A DNA stretch of 64,000 nucleotides from Ga0077527 sp964533495 (GTDB lineage Bacteria > Pseudomonadota > Gammaproteobacteria > Burkholderiales > SG8-41), in NCBI GenBank assembly GCA_964533495.1, contig CAZHJU010000010.1, positions 24,982-88,981 on the forward strand, in the 5' to 3' direction. The notes below the pieces were generated by a model that saw only the letters and a program-made list of their open reading frames with translations, was not told where the DNA came from and searched no databases. Shown in pieces: positions 9,776 to 19,768 of the stretch. How positions within the stretch are numbered: position 1 is the stretch's first letter; every line of letters starts with the position of its first letter. Both the position numbers and the translations under genes were made by a program.

Positions 9776-10219
9776 ATGGACAGCCGCCAGCTTTACCAGG
9801 AGATGATCCTGGAGCACAACAGGAAACCCCGCAACTGGGGCCTGCTCGCGGACGCGACGCACAAGGCCGAGGGCCTCAACCCGCTGTGCGGCGACCACAT
9901 CCACCTGTCGCTGAAACTGAACGGCGGGCAGGTCGAAGCCGTCGGTTTCGAGGGCGAGGCCTGCGCGATCTGCAAGGCCTCGGCTTCGATGATGACCGCC
10001 GCGGTCAAGGGCAAGACCCGGGCCGACGCCGAGGTCATGGTGCAGGAATTCCGCGACATGACCACCGGCAAGCTCGATCCGGCCGGACCGCACCACCTCG
10101 GCCGCCTGACGGTGTTCGCCGGCGTGCGCGACCTGCCGACGCGGGTCAAGTGCGCGATCCTGCCCTGGCACACGCTGCACGCCGCGTTTGCCGGCGCCGA
10201 CACCGCTTCCACCGAATAG
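9776..10219 (+). CDS. sufU: SufU-type sulfur-transfer/scaffold protein
   Basis: IscU-fold, zinc-binding partner of SufS in SUF systems that lack SufE. 147 residues. The conserved cysteines lie in NPLCGDH (about 42), ACAICKAS (about 63 and 66) and RVKCAILPW (about 125). The long segment between the second and third cysteine sites marks SufU rather than IscU. Located 24 bp after sufS. Confidence 0.93.
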   Translation: MDSRQLYQEMILEHNRKPRNWGLLADATHKAEGLNPLCGDHIHLSLKLNGGQVEAVGFEGEACAICKASASMMTAAVKGKTRADAEVMVQEFRDMTTGKLDPAGPHHLGRLTVFAGVRDLPTRVKCAILPWHTLHAAFAGADTASTE

Positions 10220-10224
10220 GACTG

Positions 10225-10372
10225 GGTCTTGAATTTTCTCCGATCCGATGGATTGCCCCTCACCCCCGGCCCCTCTGCTACGCGGCAAGTGTTCCCTTGT
10301 CCCGAAGGGCGAGGGGAAATGTTTGCATGCGAACGGTCTGATGACCGTCCGCAAGATTGATTTGCCCTGCCC
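10225..10372. repeat. degenerate intergenic repeat between sufU and nfu
   Basis: Holds C-rich and complementary G-rich stretches (cccctcacccccggcccctc, gggcgagggg) like the element at about 23380-23425, followed by a short hairpin, acggtctgatgaccgt. No reading frame of note. Probably a decayed copy of a dispersed palindromic element inside the Fe-S operon. Confidence 0.5.
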
Positions 10373-10939
10373 ATGCCGAAAATCGCCGAAATCGAACCGA
10401 CGCCCAATCCCAACGCGATGAAATTCATCCTGCGGGAGCCGCTGACCTGGGGCATCACGCGCTCGTACGACAAGCCCGGGCAGGCGGTGGGCGATCCGCT
10501 GGCGATGGCGCTGTTCGACATCGAGCATGTCACCAACGTGTTCTACGTCGATCACTGGATCACCGTGACCCAGGACGGCGGCGCCGACTGGCAGGAACTG
10601 ATGCGCAAGCTGGCGGTGCCGATCCGCGACGCGCCCTCGGCCGACGCGCAGTCGGCGCAGCTTGCGGAGCAGGCGGGCGAGGAACTCGATCCGGAGAAAC
10701 TGAGCCCGGAAGACCGCGACCGCCTCGACCGCATCAACGCCGCGCTCGACGAACAGGTGCGGCCGTACCTGCAGAACGACGGCGGCGACCTGTACGTGGT
10801 CGGTCTCGAAGGCAACCGGCTGTCGGTGCATTACCAGGGCGCCTGCGGCAGTTGCCCGAGCTCGCTGTCGGGCACGCTGGCCGGCATCGAAAGCCTGGTG
10901 CGTCAGATCGAGCCCGACCTCGAAGTCGTCGCGGTGTAG
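10373..10939 (+). CDS. Nfu-type Fe-S carrier (Nfu_N plus NifU C-terminal domain)
   Basis: Fe-S carrier protein of the Nfu family. An N-terminal Nfu_N domain (TPNPNAMKFILREPL, NVFYVDHWITVTQ) is followed after about 95 residues by a NifU-type domain with QNDGGDLYVVG and the cluster-binding CGSC motif in GACGSCPSS. 188 residues. This architecture matches eukaryotic and alphaproteobacterial Nfu rather than the A-type-domain NfuA of E. coli. It is in line with the suf genes and 3 bp before a Rieske gene. Confidence 0.9.
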   Translation: MPKIAEIEPTPNPNAMKFILREPLTWGITRSYDKPGQAVGDPLAMALFDIEHVTNVFYVDHWITVTQDGGADWQELMRKLAVPIRDAPSADAQSAQLAEQAGEELDPEKLSPEDRDRLDRINAALDEQVRPYLQNDGGDLYVVGLEGNRLSVHYQGACGSCPSSLSGTLAGIESLVRQIEPDLEVVAV

Positions 10940-10942
10940 GCG

Positions 10943-11263
10943 ATGGCGGACTGGATCACCGTCGCCGCGGCCGGCGAAATCGCTCCCGGTGCCTGCAAGG
11001 TCGCCGACGTCGACGGCGTCGCCGTCGCGGTGTTCAACATCGGCGGCGAATATTTCGCGATCGAGGACGTCTGCACCCACGACGGCGGCGAACTGGCGAG
11101 TGGCCAGCTCGACGGCGACCAGGTGGTCTGCCCGCGCCACGGCGCGCGTTTCTGCGTGCGCACCGGCGACGCCCTGTCGGCGCCGGCCTACGAGCCGACC
11201 GCGAAATTTCCGCTGCGCATCGAGGACGGCCTCATTCAGGTGCGCGACGACCGCTGGGAATGA
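10943..11263 (+). CDS. Rieske-type [2Fe-2S] ferredoxin
   Basis: Small soluble electron carrier with the Rieske ligands CTHDGG (C-x-H) and CPRHGARF (C-x2-H). 106 residues, of the type found as ferredoxin components of dioxygenases and at the end of suf operons. It starts 3 bp after the nfu stop codon, so it is almost certainly co-transcribed. It may serve as an electron donor for cluster assembly; that is inference from position. Confidence 0.9.
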   Translation: MADWITVAAAGEIAPGACKVADVDGVAVAVFNIGGEYFAIEDVCTHDGGELASGQLDGDQVVCPRHGARFCVRTGDALSAPAYEPTAKFPLRIEDGLIQVRDDRWE

Positions 11264-11275
11264 AAGGGCAACGAT

Positions 11276-11349
11276 GAGCGATGAACGATGAGTGATGAGC
11301 GGAACTTCAAAATGACCGGGTTTTGCTCATCACTCATCGTTCATCGCTC
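11276..11349. repeat. perfect 25-bp inverted repeat downstream of the Fe-S operon
   Basis: The left arm 11276-11300 and right arm 11325-11349 are exact reverse complements, with a 24-bp loop. Each arm is internally repetitive (gatgaacgatgagtgatgag). It lies between the Rieske gene and the next ORF. It could act as a transcript-end hairpin for the operon, but no T-tract follows. Confidence 0.9.
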
Positions 11350-11361
11350 CGCGCTGCCGCC

Positions 11362-12408
11362 ATGGACACCCTGACCCACGCGCTGTCCGGCGCGCTGCTG
11401 GCCCGCGCCACCGCGGGCCTCGAAAAACCCGCGCTGCCGCTGGGCCGCCGCGTCGCCGTCGGCGCGCTGGTGGCGGCGTTTCCGGACATCGACATCGTCG
11501 CGTCGTGGATTTCGCCGCTGGCCTATCTCTATCATCACCGCGGCATCACGCACTCGCTGGCGATGCTGCCGCTGTGGACGATTCTGCTGTCGCTGGTCTT
11601 CGCGCTGCTCTGGCGCAAGGGGCCGGGCTGGAAAACCTACGCGCCGGTGGTCGTGCTGTCGCTGGCCGCGCACATCGCCGGCGACTGGATCACCAATTTC
11701 GGCACGATGATCTTCGCGCCGTTTTCGGACTGGCGGATGGGGCTCGGCACGACCTTCATCATCGACCTCTGGTTCAGCGGCATCATCGTCGCCGGCCTGC
11801 TGGCGTCCCTGCTCTGGCGGCGTTCGCGCTGGCCGGCGGTCGCCGGCCTGGCGCTGCTGGTCGCCTATGTCGGCCTGCAGTACGCGTCATTGCAGCAGGT
11901 GGTCGATTTCGGCGAGCGCCATGCGCGGGCCGCCGGCATCCGCGCGGTGGCGGTGACCGCGCTGCCGCGGCCGGTGTCGCCCTTCAACTGGATGGTGGTC
12001 GTCGAGGACGACGCGGGGTACCACTACAGCCACGTCAACGTCCGGCGCGACCGGCTGCTGTCCGCCGGTCCCGAAGCGGGCCTCGTCGCGCGGCTCGACG
12101 CTGTCTACCGGCCACTCGACCAGGCCGTCTGGGAATACAGCCCGCGCTTCGGCAACGGCGGCGAACGCGCCGCGGTGCGTGCCGTGTTCGGGCATCCGGA
12201 TTTCGCGTTTTTCCGCTGGTTCTCCGCCTATCCGGTGCTGCACCAGATCGATGACGCGGATGACCGGCTCTGCGTCTGGTTCAAGGACCTGCGTTTCCTG
12301 ACGCCGGGCCGCGACGGCTTTTCCTTCATCTACGGCCTGTGCGGCGAGTCCGCCGGGCCGATGCGGCCCTATGGTCTCGGAGATGGCGGCCGCTTCCCCG
12401 TTTACTGA
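11362..12408 (+). CDS. membrane-bound metal-dependent hydrolase (YdjM/DUF457 family)
   Basis: 348 residues. The N-terminus MDTLTHALSGALLAR and the YHHRGITHSLAM motif carry the His residues typical of this inner-membrane family. About five hydrophobic segments occupy residues 40-190, followed by a soluble C-terminal domain of about 150 residues. The physiological substrate of the family is not established. The start at ATG 11362 excludes the palindromic repeat, which would otherwise be read as coding sequence. Confidence 0.8.
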   Translation: MDTLTHALSGALLARATAGLEKPALPLGRRVAVGALVAAFPDIDIVASWISPLAYLYHHRGITHSLAMLPLWTILLSLVFALLWRKGPGWKTYAPVVVLSLAAHIAGDWITNFGTMIFAPFSDWRMGLGTTFIIDLWFSGIIVAGLLASLLWRRSRWPAVAGLALLVAYVGLQYASLQQVVDFGERHARAAGIRAVAVTALPRPVSPFNWMVVVEDDAGYHYSHVNVRRDRLLSAGPEAGLVARLDAVYRPLDQAVWEYSPRFGNGGERAAVRAVFGHPDFAFFRWFSAYPVLHQIDDADDRLCVWFKDLRFLTPGRDGFSFIYGLCGESAGPMRPYGLGDGGRFPVY

Positions 12409-12460
12409 GCGGATTGCGGCCGTGTACTGAATCCGGTTGGCATGAATTGCCGTAAAATCA

Positions 12461-12487
12461 TTAAGTATTTGATTTTATTGATGTTTT
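12461..12487 (+). repeat. dispersed AT-rich element, copy B
   Basis: Full 20-base core AAGTATTTGATTTTATTGAT followed by GTTTT. It lies between two convergent genes and its last bases form the TAA stop codon of serB (12486-12488, minus strand). The reverse strand carries an exact WATCAA-N4-TTR match. Confidence 0.85.
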
Positions 12488-13328
12488 AGTCGTTCTCTGC
12501 GGACAGCAGCCAGGGCAGGGCATCGAGCCCGCTGTGGTTGATCGCATAGGTCGTCTGCCCGCTCACCACCGGCTTGGCGTGGTAGGCGAAGCTGACGCCG
12601 CACTCGGCCATGAACTTCAGGTCGTTGGCGCCGTCGCCGATGCCGGCGATCTGTTCCTGTTGCAGTCCGAGTTCGCCCGCGACCCGCAGCAGCGCCGCGC
12701 GCTTGGCGTCGGCGTTGACGATGCCGCCCGTCACATGGCCGGTCAGCTTGCCGCCGGCGATTTCCAGCACGTTGGAATGCGTGTAGTCGAGCCGCACGCG
12801 CGACTTCAGGCGGTCGGTCATGAAGGTGAAGCCGCCGGACACCAGCAGCGTCCTGATCCCGGCCCCGCGCACCGTCTCCAGCATGCGTTCCGCGCCGGGT
12901 GAAAACTGCAGCCGCTCGTTGTAGACCCGCTGCAATGCCGATTCGTCGAGCCCCTTCAGCAGCGCCAGCCGTTCGCGCAGGCTCTGGTCGTATTCGATTT
13001 CGCCGCGCATCGCGCGTTCGGTGATTTTGGCGACTTCCGGCTTGATGCCGACCATGTCGGCCAGCTCGTCGATGGTCTCCATCGTGATCAGCGTCGAATC
13101 CATGTCCATCACCAGCAGGCGGAAATCGCCGAGCCGGCGGCCCTCCGGCACGAAGCCGTGGTCGAGTTTCGCGCCGGCGCAGAGTTTGGCGATGCCGGCG
13201 GCGGGCCGCGCGCCGCGCAGCCGGAAGGCGGTGCCGGAGAGGCGGTCGATGGCGGCGGCGCCCGACAGTTTCGCCAGCGCCTTGAGGTCGCGCGTTTCGA
13301 CGTCCGCGCCCTGGATCACGAGATGCAT
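12486..13328 (-). CDS. serB: phosphoserine phosphatase SerB
   Basis: HAD-superfamily phosphatase, last step of serine synthesis. Seen: catalytic MDMDSTLI (DxDxT), VSGGFTFM (motif II) and GIGDGANDLKFM (motif IV). An N-terminal region of about 75 residues precedes the HAD domain, as in proteobacterial SerB. 280 residues. Its stop codon is formed by the dispersed AT-rich element. It may be the last gene of the minus-strand run that starts at 15874, or have its own promoter in the 88-bp gap. Confidence 0.95.
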   Translation of the reverse strand: MHLVIQGADVETRDLKALAKLSGAAAIDRLSGTAFRLRGARPAAGIAKLCAGAKLDHGFVPEGRRLGDFRLLVMDMDSTLITMETIDELADMVGIKPEVAKITERAMRGEIEYDQSLRERLALLKGLDESALQRVYNERLQFSPGAERMLETVRGAGIRTLLVSGGFTFMTDRLKSRVRLDYTHSNVLEIAGGKLTGHVTGGIVNADAKRAALLRVAGELGLQQEQIAGIGDGANDLKFMAECGVSFAYHAKPVVSGQTTYAINHSGLDALPWLLSAEND

Positions 13329-13416
13329 GGGAGGTTCCGGAAAAAGGAGCGGCGATTATAACGAAGGCATCGCCGCCAGCCGCGGCCTTGGGACGAGTGA
13401 TTCAGGACGCAGCGAT

Positions 13417-14220
13417 TCAGGGCGCGGTGATCCACGCCGCGATGCGGCCGACGACCTCGCGCTCGATGCCGTTGAAGCCGTGATGGGCGCGCGCCTGGCA
13501 GGGATCGCCCTCGCTGATGCCGCCCTCGAACACCATCAGTTCCTTGCGCGATGGCGCGGTCAGGCGCTCCATCAGCCGCGGCACGTCGCTGAACAGGCAG
13601 ACGCGGCAGGCGTCCTCGCGATGGTGCGCGACCAGCACCGGGATGCGGATGCGGTCCAGCGCCATCTCCGGCACCGCGCGGCTGCGCGGGTCGTTGACCA
13701 CGGTGGCGGTCAGCACGATGCCGTCGGGCCCGCCGAAGGCCAGCGGCAGCTGCGTCGCGACCCAGGCGGCGGACTGCGTGCCGCGGCTGGTGCCGACCAG
13801 CCACACCGGAATCTTCGCCTGCTGCCGCAGCCAGGCGATCACGGCGTCGACATCGGCGACATGCTCCACGGTCTGGCGGCGACCGGACAGGAAGGGATGG
13901 GACTGCCGGTCCGACGGCGCGTCGATGACCACCGTGGTCAGCCCCTGTTCGGCGAACAACTGGCGCGAACGGATCAGGAAGTTGCCGGCCAGTTTCGGGA
14001 TGCGGCCGTCGGGTTCCAGCATCAGGCCGCCGTCGCCGCCAGCGAACAGGATCACCGCGGCCTTCGGTTTTTCCGGCGCGATGACGAGGATGCGCTGGGT
14101 GACGCCGGGGCGCGAGGGCAGGTCGACGACGCGTGACGATTGCGCCGCGGCAGCGACGGCGGCCAGGCACAGCAGCAGGGCGCCGAGCATGGCGGGCAGG
14201 ACTGCCGCTTTTTTTGCCAT
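13417..14220 (-). CDS. secreted alpha/beta-hydrolase
   Basis: 267 residues with a clear signal peptide (MAKKAAVLPAMLGALLLCLAAVAAAAQ would be cleaved near residue 26). The nucleophile elbow GTSRG carries the Ser, and a late His sits in AHHGFNG. Two cysteine pairs (ACRVC, DPC) suggest periplasmic disulfides. Substrate unknown. It lies 33 bp behind the CMD-family gene and probably shares its transcript. Confidence 0.8.
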   Translation of the reverse strand: MAKKAAVLPAMLGALLLCLAAVAAAAQSSRVVDLPSRPGVTQRILVIAPEKPKAAVILFAGGDGGLMLEPDGRIPKLAGNFLIRSRQLFAEQGLTTVVIDAPSDRQSHPFLSGRRQTVEHVADVDAVIAWLRQQAKIPVWLVGTSRGTQSAAWVATQLPLAFGGPDGIVLTATVVNDPRSRAVPEMALDRIRIPVLVAHHREDACRVCLFSDVPRLMERLTAPSRKELMVFEGGISEGDPCQARAHHGFNGIEREVVGRIAAWITAP

Positions 14221-14253
14221 GTCGGTGATGCCGCCGTTCCTGTCGTTGCCGCT

Positions 14254-14859
14254 TCAGCGCGAGGGGCGCGCTTCCGGATTCGGCTGCATGCCCAGCGCGT
14301 TGTTGATGCGGTTGTTCGAGTTGTAGATCGCGACCACCTGGATCGCCTCGAAAATCTCCGCTTCCCCGAACCCCGCGGCGCGCAGCCCGCCCATCAGCGT
14401 GGCGTCGACGTCGGCCGGGTGCAGCGTGAGCTTCGACGCGAAATCCGCGAGGGCATGATGCCGCGGCGACAGGCCGGCGCGGCGCCAGGCGAGGCACAGG
14501 GTATCGACCAGATGCGGGTCCATGCCGTATTTCTTCAGTGCCGACGAATGCGACAGGATGCACACCTCGCAGCGGTTCTCGACGCTGCTCACCAGCGCCA
14601 GCAGCTCGCGCTCCAGCGGCGGCAGGTGGCCGTCGGGCGAGCGCATCAGCCGGTCCATGTAGCCCTGGTACAGCGCCAGCCGTCCGGGGCCGAAGGGCAG
14701 CCTCAGGAAGTTGCGCACATAGCCCAGGCGCTGTTGGCTTTGCTGCTGCAGCTCGAGCACCGCGGGCTCGGGCTTCGCGGGCGCGGCGAGCCGCAGCCAG
14801 GAAAAGCGCCCGGCCTTGCCCGGTTTCGGTGTAGCGGTCTTTTTCGTGGTCTTGCTCAT
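14254..14859 (-). CDS. carboxymuconolactone decarboxylase/AhpD-like peroxidase-related protein
   Basis: 201 residues. The redox motif CEVCILSHSSALKKYG (C-x2-C followed by His four residues later) is characteristic of the AhpD-like CMD family. The N-terminus is a lysine-rich stretch (MSKTTKKTATPKPGKAGR) without a signal sequence. Members act as alkylhydroperoxidase components or remain uncharacterised; the substrate is unknown here. It is flanked in the same direction by a Bug protein and a secreted hydrolase. Confidence 0.8.
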   Translation of the reverse strand: MSKTTKKTATPKPGKAGRFSWLRLAAPAKPEPAVLELQQQSQQRLGYVRNFLRLPFGPGRLALYQGYMDRLMRSPDGHLPPLERELLALVSSVENRCEVCILSHSSALKKYGMDPHLVDTLCLAWRRAGLSPRHHALADFASKLTLHPADVDATLMGGLRAAGFGEAEIFEAIQVVAIYNSNNRINNALGMQPNPEARPSR

Positions 14860-14890
14860 GAATATTCTCCGGTGTCGACGGTGCCGCGCA

Positions 14891-15874
14891 TCACTCGGGC
14901 TGGATGCCCGCGGCGCGCGCGACCTTGATCCATTTCTCGATTTCGCTGCGGGTGAACCGGTCGTATTCCTCGGGCGTGCTGCCGGCCGGGTCGGCGCCTT
15001 CGCCCGACAGACGCTCGCGCGCCGCGGGATCCGACAGCGCCGTTTTCAGCGCGCCGAGCACGCGGTCGATCGCCGGGCGCGGCGTGCCGGCCGGGGCGAA
15101 CAGGCCGAAGCCCGCGGTGACGACGAAGCCCGGCACGCCGGACTCGATCATGGTCGGCACGTCGGCCGCGGCGGGCGAACGTTTCTCGCCGCCCTGCGCG
15201 ATCATGCGCAGCCTGCCTGCGCGCGACTGGCCGATGATCGCCGGCATGCTGCTGATCAGCAGTTCGACGTGGCCGGCCATGGTGTCGGTCAGCGCCGGGC
15301 CGGCGCCCTTGTACGGCACGTGGGTCATCCTGATCTGCGCCACCGAGCCCAGCAGCTCGGCCGACAGGTGGCCGATGCTGCCGCGGCCCGCGCTGCCGTA
15401 ATTGAGCTGGCCGGGTTTCGACTTCGCCAGCGCGATCAGCTGCTTCGCGTTTTTCACCGGCAGCGAGGGATGCACGACGATCGCGCTCGGCACGTCGGCG
15501 ACCTTGGAAATCGCGGCGAAACTCTTCACCGGATCGAAGGGCAGTTTTTTCACCATCGCCGGGTTGATCACGTGCGCCGCCGACACCATCAGCAGCGTGT
15601 AGCCGTCGGGCGGCGACTTCGCCGCCATGTCGGTGCCGAGCATGCTGCCGGCGCCGCCGCGGTTGTCGATGATGATCTGCTGGCCGAGCGCCTTCGCCAT
15701 GCCCGGCACGACGATGCGCGCGATGATGTCGGTGTTGCCGCCCGGCGCGAAGGGCACGATCATGCGCACGGTCTTGTTCGGATAAGTCTGCGCCAGTGCG
15801 TTGCCGGCAAAGCCGGACAGCGCCAGGGAAAGCAGGGTGCAGATTGCGGTCTGGGTGCGTTTCGTTTTCATCAT
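14891..15874 (-). CDS. Bug-family (TctC-like) periplasmic solute-binding protein
   Basis: Periplasmic receptor of the tripartite tricarboxylate family, which is greatly expanded in Burkholderiales. Seen: the family opening YPNKTVRMIVPFAPGGNTDIIAR, the loop VDNRGGAGSMLG, and a C-terminal EEYDRFTRSEIEKW. Signal peptide TAICTLLSLALSGFAGNALAQ. I start at 15874 (or 15871), where GAGGAG lies 3-6 bp upstream; the open frame extends further up. No permease genes adjoin it, which is usual for Bug proteins. It is divergent from an SDR gene. Confidence 0.88.
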   Translation of the reverse strand: MMKTKRTQTAICTLLSLALSGFAGNALAQTYPNKTVRMIVPFAPGGNTDIIARIVVPGMAKALGQQIIIDNRGGAGSMLGTDMAAKSPPDGYTLLMVSAAHVINPAMVKKLPFDPVKSFAAISKVADVPSAIVVHPSLPVKNAKQLIALAKSKPGQLNYGSAGRGSIGHLSAELLGSVAQIRMTHVPYKGAGPALTDTMAGHVELLISSMPAIIGQSRAGRLRMIAQGGEKRSPAAADVPTMIESGVPGFVVTAGFGLFAPAGTPRPAIDRVLGALKTALSDPAARERLSGEGADPAGSTPEEYDRFTRSEIEKWIKVARAAGIQPE

Positions 15875-16001
15875 CGTCTCCTCGGTTGTCGTCATGCCCG
15901 GCGCCGCTGGCCGGTTTTTTTCTGCCTGGGTCGTCATGCTAGCATCAGCATTCGCTAATATCTTGATCCAACGCAGGCAAACTTCAAAGGATAGTCAACA
16001 T

Positions 16002-16781
16002 ATGGACCTCGGAATCAGGGGCAGGACCGCGCTGGTCTGCGCGGCGAGCAAGGGACTGGGACGCGCCTGCGCGATGTCGCTGGCGCGCGAAGGCGCCGAC
16101 GTCACGATCCTCGCGCGCGGCCGCGAGGCGCTGGAAAAAACCGCGGAGGACATCCGCAAGGCCTCCGGCGTGAAGGTGACCGCGCTCGTCGCCGACATCA
16201 CTACGCCCGAAGGCCGCGCCGCGGCGCTCGCCGCCTGCCCGCAGCCGGACATCCTGGTCAACAACGCCGGCGGCCCGCCGCCCGGCGATTTCCGCAACTG
16301 GAGCCGCGAAGACTGGATCAAGGCGGTGGACGCCAACATGCTGACGCCGATCGAGCTGATCAAGGCCACGGTCGACGGCATGATCGCGCGCAAGTTCGGC
16401 CGCATCGTCAACATCACCTCGAACTCGGTGAAGGCGCCGATCGAGGAACTCGGCCTGTCGAACGCCGCGCGCTCGGGCCTCACCGGCTTCGTCGCCGGAC
16501 TCGCGCGCAAGACCGTGCGCCACAACGTCACCATCAACAACATCCTGCCCGGCCAGTTCATGACCGACCGCCTGAAGACGCGGCTGACGGTCAACGCGAA
16601 GGAGGCGGGCGTGACGCTGGAGCAGTATCTCGACAAGCGCAGCCAGGTGATTCCCGCCTGCCGTTTTGGCGACCCCAACGAGTTCGGCGAGCTCTGCGCC
16701 TATGTCTGCAGCGCGCAGGCGGCCTTCATCACCGGGCAGAACTTCCTGATCGACGGCGGCACCTACCCCGGCACCTACTGA
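16002..16781 (+). CDS. short-chain dehydrogenase/reductase lacking the YxxxK catalytic motif
   Basis: 259 residues, classical-size SDR. The nucleotide-binding fold is intact (CAASKGLGRA in place of TGxxxGxG, then DILVNNAGGPPP) and the catalytic Ser region NITSNSV is present. Where YxxxK is expected the sequence reads LGLSNAARSGLTG, so Tyr and Lys are both missing. The C-terminus FITGQNFLIDGGTYPGTY is normal. This variant is a recognised SDR subgroup of uncertain chemistry. It is divergent from a Bug protein and possibly linked to the same catabolic pathway. Confidence 0.85.
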   Translation: MDLGIRGRTALVCAASKGLGRACAMSLAREGADVTILARGREALEKTAEDIRKASGVKVTALVADITTPEGRAAALAACPQPDILVNNAGGPPPGDFRNWSREDWIKAVDANMLTPIELIKATVDGMIARKFGRIVNITSNSVKAPIEELGLSNAARSGLTGFVAGLARKTVRHNVTINNILPGQFMTDRLKTRLTVNAKEAGVTLEQYLDKRSQVIPACRFGDPNEFGELCAYVCSAQAAFITGQNFLIDGGTYPGTY

Positions 16782-16802
16782 CCTGCCGGGTTCGCGCTGC
16801 GC

Positions 16803-17135
16803 TCAGGCCGGGCGTGGCGCGAACATGATGATCGCCATGCCGGCGATGGCGACAGTGCCGCCGGCCAGGTCCCAGGCCGTCGGCCGGATGCCGTCGACGG
16901 CCCACAGCCAGAAGAGCGCGGTGGCGACATAGACGCCGCCGTACGCGGCATAGACGCGGCCGGCCGCCGCCGGGTGCAGCGTCAGCAGCCAGGCGAACAG
17001 CGCCAGCGACACGGCGGCCGGCAGCAGCACCCAGGCCGGCGCGCCCTTGTGCAGCCACAGGTACGGCAGGTAGCAGCCGATGATTTCGGCGATCGCGGTG
17101 GCGACGAACAGGCCCAGCGTCTTCAGTTCGAACAT
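16803..17135 (-). CDS. YnfA/UPF0060-type small membrane protein
   Basis: 110 residues with four predicted membrane segments (FVATAIAEIIGCYLPYLWL, VLLPAAVSLALFAWLLTL, GVYVATALFWLWAVDG, VAIAGMAIIMFA). Pattern and length match the UPF0060 family, distant relatives of SMR exporters. Function in the cell is not established. It is convergent with the SDR gene. Confidence 0.88.
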   Translation of the reverse strand: MFELKTLGLFVATAIAEIIGCYLPYLWLHKGAPAWVLLPAAVSLALFAWLLTLHPAAAGRVYAAYGGVYVATALFWLWAVDGIRPTAWDLAGGTVAIAGMAIIMFAPRPA

Positions 17136-17278
17136 GGTTCAGCCTTCCTTGCGGCATCGATCAATGGTTTCGCAGGCGCGTTCGGCGATCGCATCGTCCA
17201 TCGGGCAGCCCACGGCCTGCGTGAGTTCCGGCGGCGCGCTGTGTTCATGCCTGCATTCTACTGCGCCAGTCTTAATCT

Positions 17279-17307
17279 ATAAGTATTTGATTCTATTGAT
17301 AAATTTA
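17279..17307 (+). repeat. dispersed AT-rich element, copy C
   Basis: Core with one change (AAGTATTTGATTCTATTGAT) and tail AAATTTA. It lies between the divergent ynfA-like gene and prfC, and ends 7 bp before a perfect TATAAT (17315-17320), so it would cover the -35 region of a prfC promoter. The reverse strand has the exact WATCAA-N4-TTR match. Confidence 0.85.
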
Positions 17308-17314
17308 TCGCTGA

Positions 17315-17320
17315 TATAAT
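17315..17320 (+). promoter_or_regulatory. candidate -10 box of prfC
   Basis: A perfect TATAAT 54 bp before the prfC start. At 17-18 bp spacing the upstream region falls inside the AT-rich element and offers only a poor -35 (TTCTAT). The element may substitute for a -35 box or UP element. Confidence 0.45.
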
Positions 17321-17373
17321 GCGCGCCGCGATACGCCCGCCGCATGGTGCGCGGGCTTCCATGCAGGGTATCC

Positions 17374-18987
<1,614 letters not shown>

Positions 18988-18996
18988 CCCCGGCAC

Positions 18997-19217
18997 GTCA
19001 TTCCGGCGAATGCCGGAATCCAGGCAACGGCAGGTGGAATTTCCGGATTCGTACTGGATCCCGGCTTGCGCCGGGATGACGGCCGCGGGGATGTACGGCA
19101 AGCCGCCGGCACGCAGACACTGTCCCCGACACCGTCATTCCGGCGAACGCCGGAATCCAGGCAGCGGCGGGTGGGATTTCCGGGTGTGTACTGGATCCCG
19201 GCTTACTCCGGGATGAC
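18997..19217. repeat. two tandem 84-bp dispersed repeats
   Basis: Copies at 18997-19080 and 19134-19217 are near-identical (137-bp period). Each opens with gtcattccggcgaaygccgg and closes with ggatcccggcttnnnccgggatgac, so each can fold as a pair of hairpins. The same ends occur inside the 5' part of the gene at 23282. Elements of this type are common in beta- and gammaproteobacteria (general knowledge). They fill the space between the convergent prfC and GNAT genes. Confidence 0.85.
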
Positions 19218-19240
19218 GTCCGGGGAGGGGGCGCGTTTGT

Positions 19241-19705
19241 TCAGTGCGGCCGGCGTTCCATCGCGAAACGTTCCAGCGTCACACCGCCACGCTCGACCCG
19301 TTCCGTGCGCAGCACCGTGAATCCCGCCTGCTCGAAGAAAGGTTTCGCCGTGCGGCTCGCCTCGGTGTGCAGCGCGGTCACGCCGGCGGCGCCGGCGTCG
19401 GCGACCAGCAGTTCGAGCAGCGCGCTGGCCACGCCCATGCGCTTGTAATCGGGGTGCACGTAGAGCAGATCGATGTGGCCCGGTACATCGGTGGTGATGA
19501 AGCCGCCGAGTTTGCCGTTGATCTCGAAAATCCAGCCGCGGCTGTCCTCCATGCGCCGCTCCCAGGCGCCGAAGTCGGCCTCCTGCGGCGCCCAGGCTTC
19601 GAGTTCCTCCGGCGTGTAGTCGCCGGCGGCGAGTTCATGCACCGCGCGGCGAAAGGTTTCGATGGTGGCGTCGAGGTCCTGCGGGCGCCATTTGCGCATG
19701 GGCAT
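19241..19705 (-). CDS. GNAT-family N-acetyltransferase
   Basis: 154 residues. The acetyl-CoA-binding segment HPDYKRMGVASALLELL (motif A, R/Q-x-x-G-x-A/G) and C-terminal FFEQAGFTVLRTE are typical of YafP-like GNAT proteins. Substrate unknown. It is 63 bp downstream of mfd in the same direction. Confidence 0.85.
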   Translation of the reverse strand: MPMRKWRPQDLDATIETFRRAVHELAAGDYTPEELEAWAPQEADFGAWERRMEDSRGWIFEINGKLGGFITTDVPGHIDLLYVHPDYKRMGVASALLELLVADAGAAGVTALHTEASRTAKPFFEQAGFTVLRTERVERGGVTLERFAMERRPH

Positions 19706-19768
19706 CGGAATTCCTTTCGCGATCAGCGGGCGGCGCTTCGGCAGGTCGGGTGTTCCATTGTCCGCTGC

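Noticed and set aside
11323..11361. Upstream start for the membrane hydrolase at 11323
   Set aside because: The added residues would be encoded by the right arm of the perfect inverted repeat. ATG 11362 gives the family start MDTLTHALSG.
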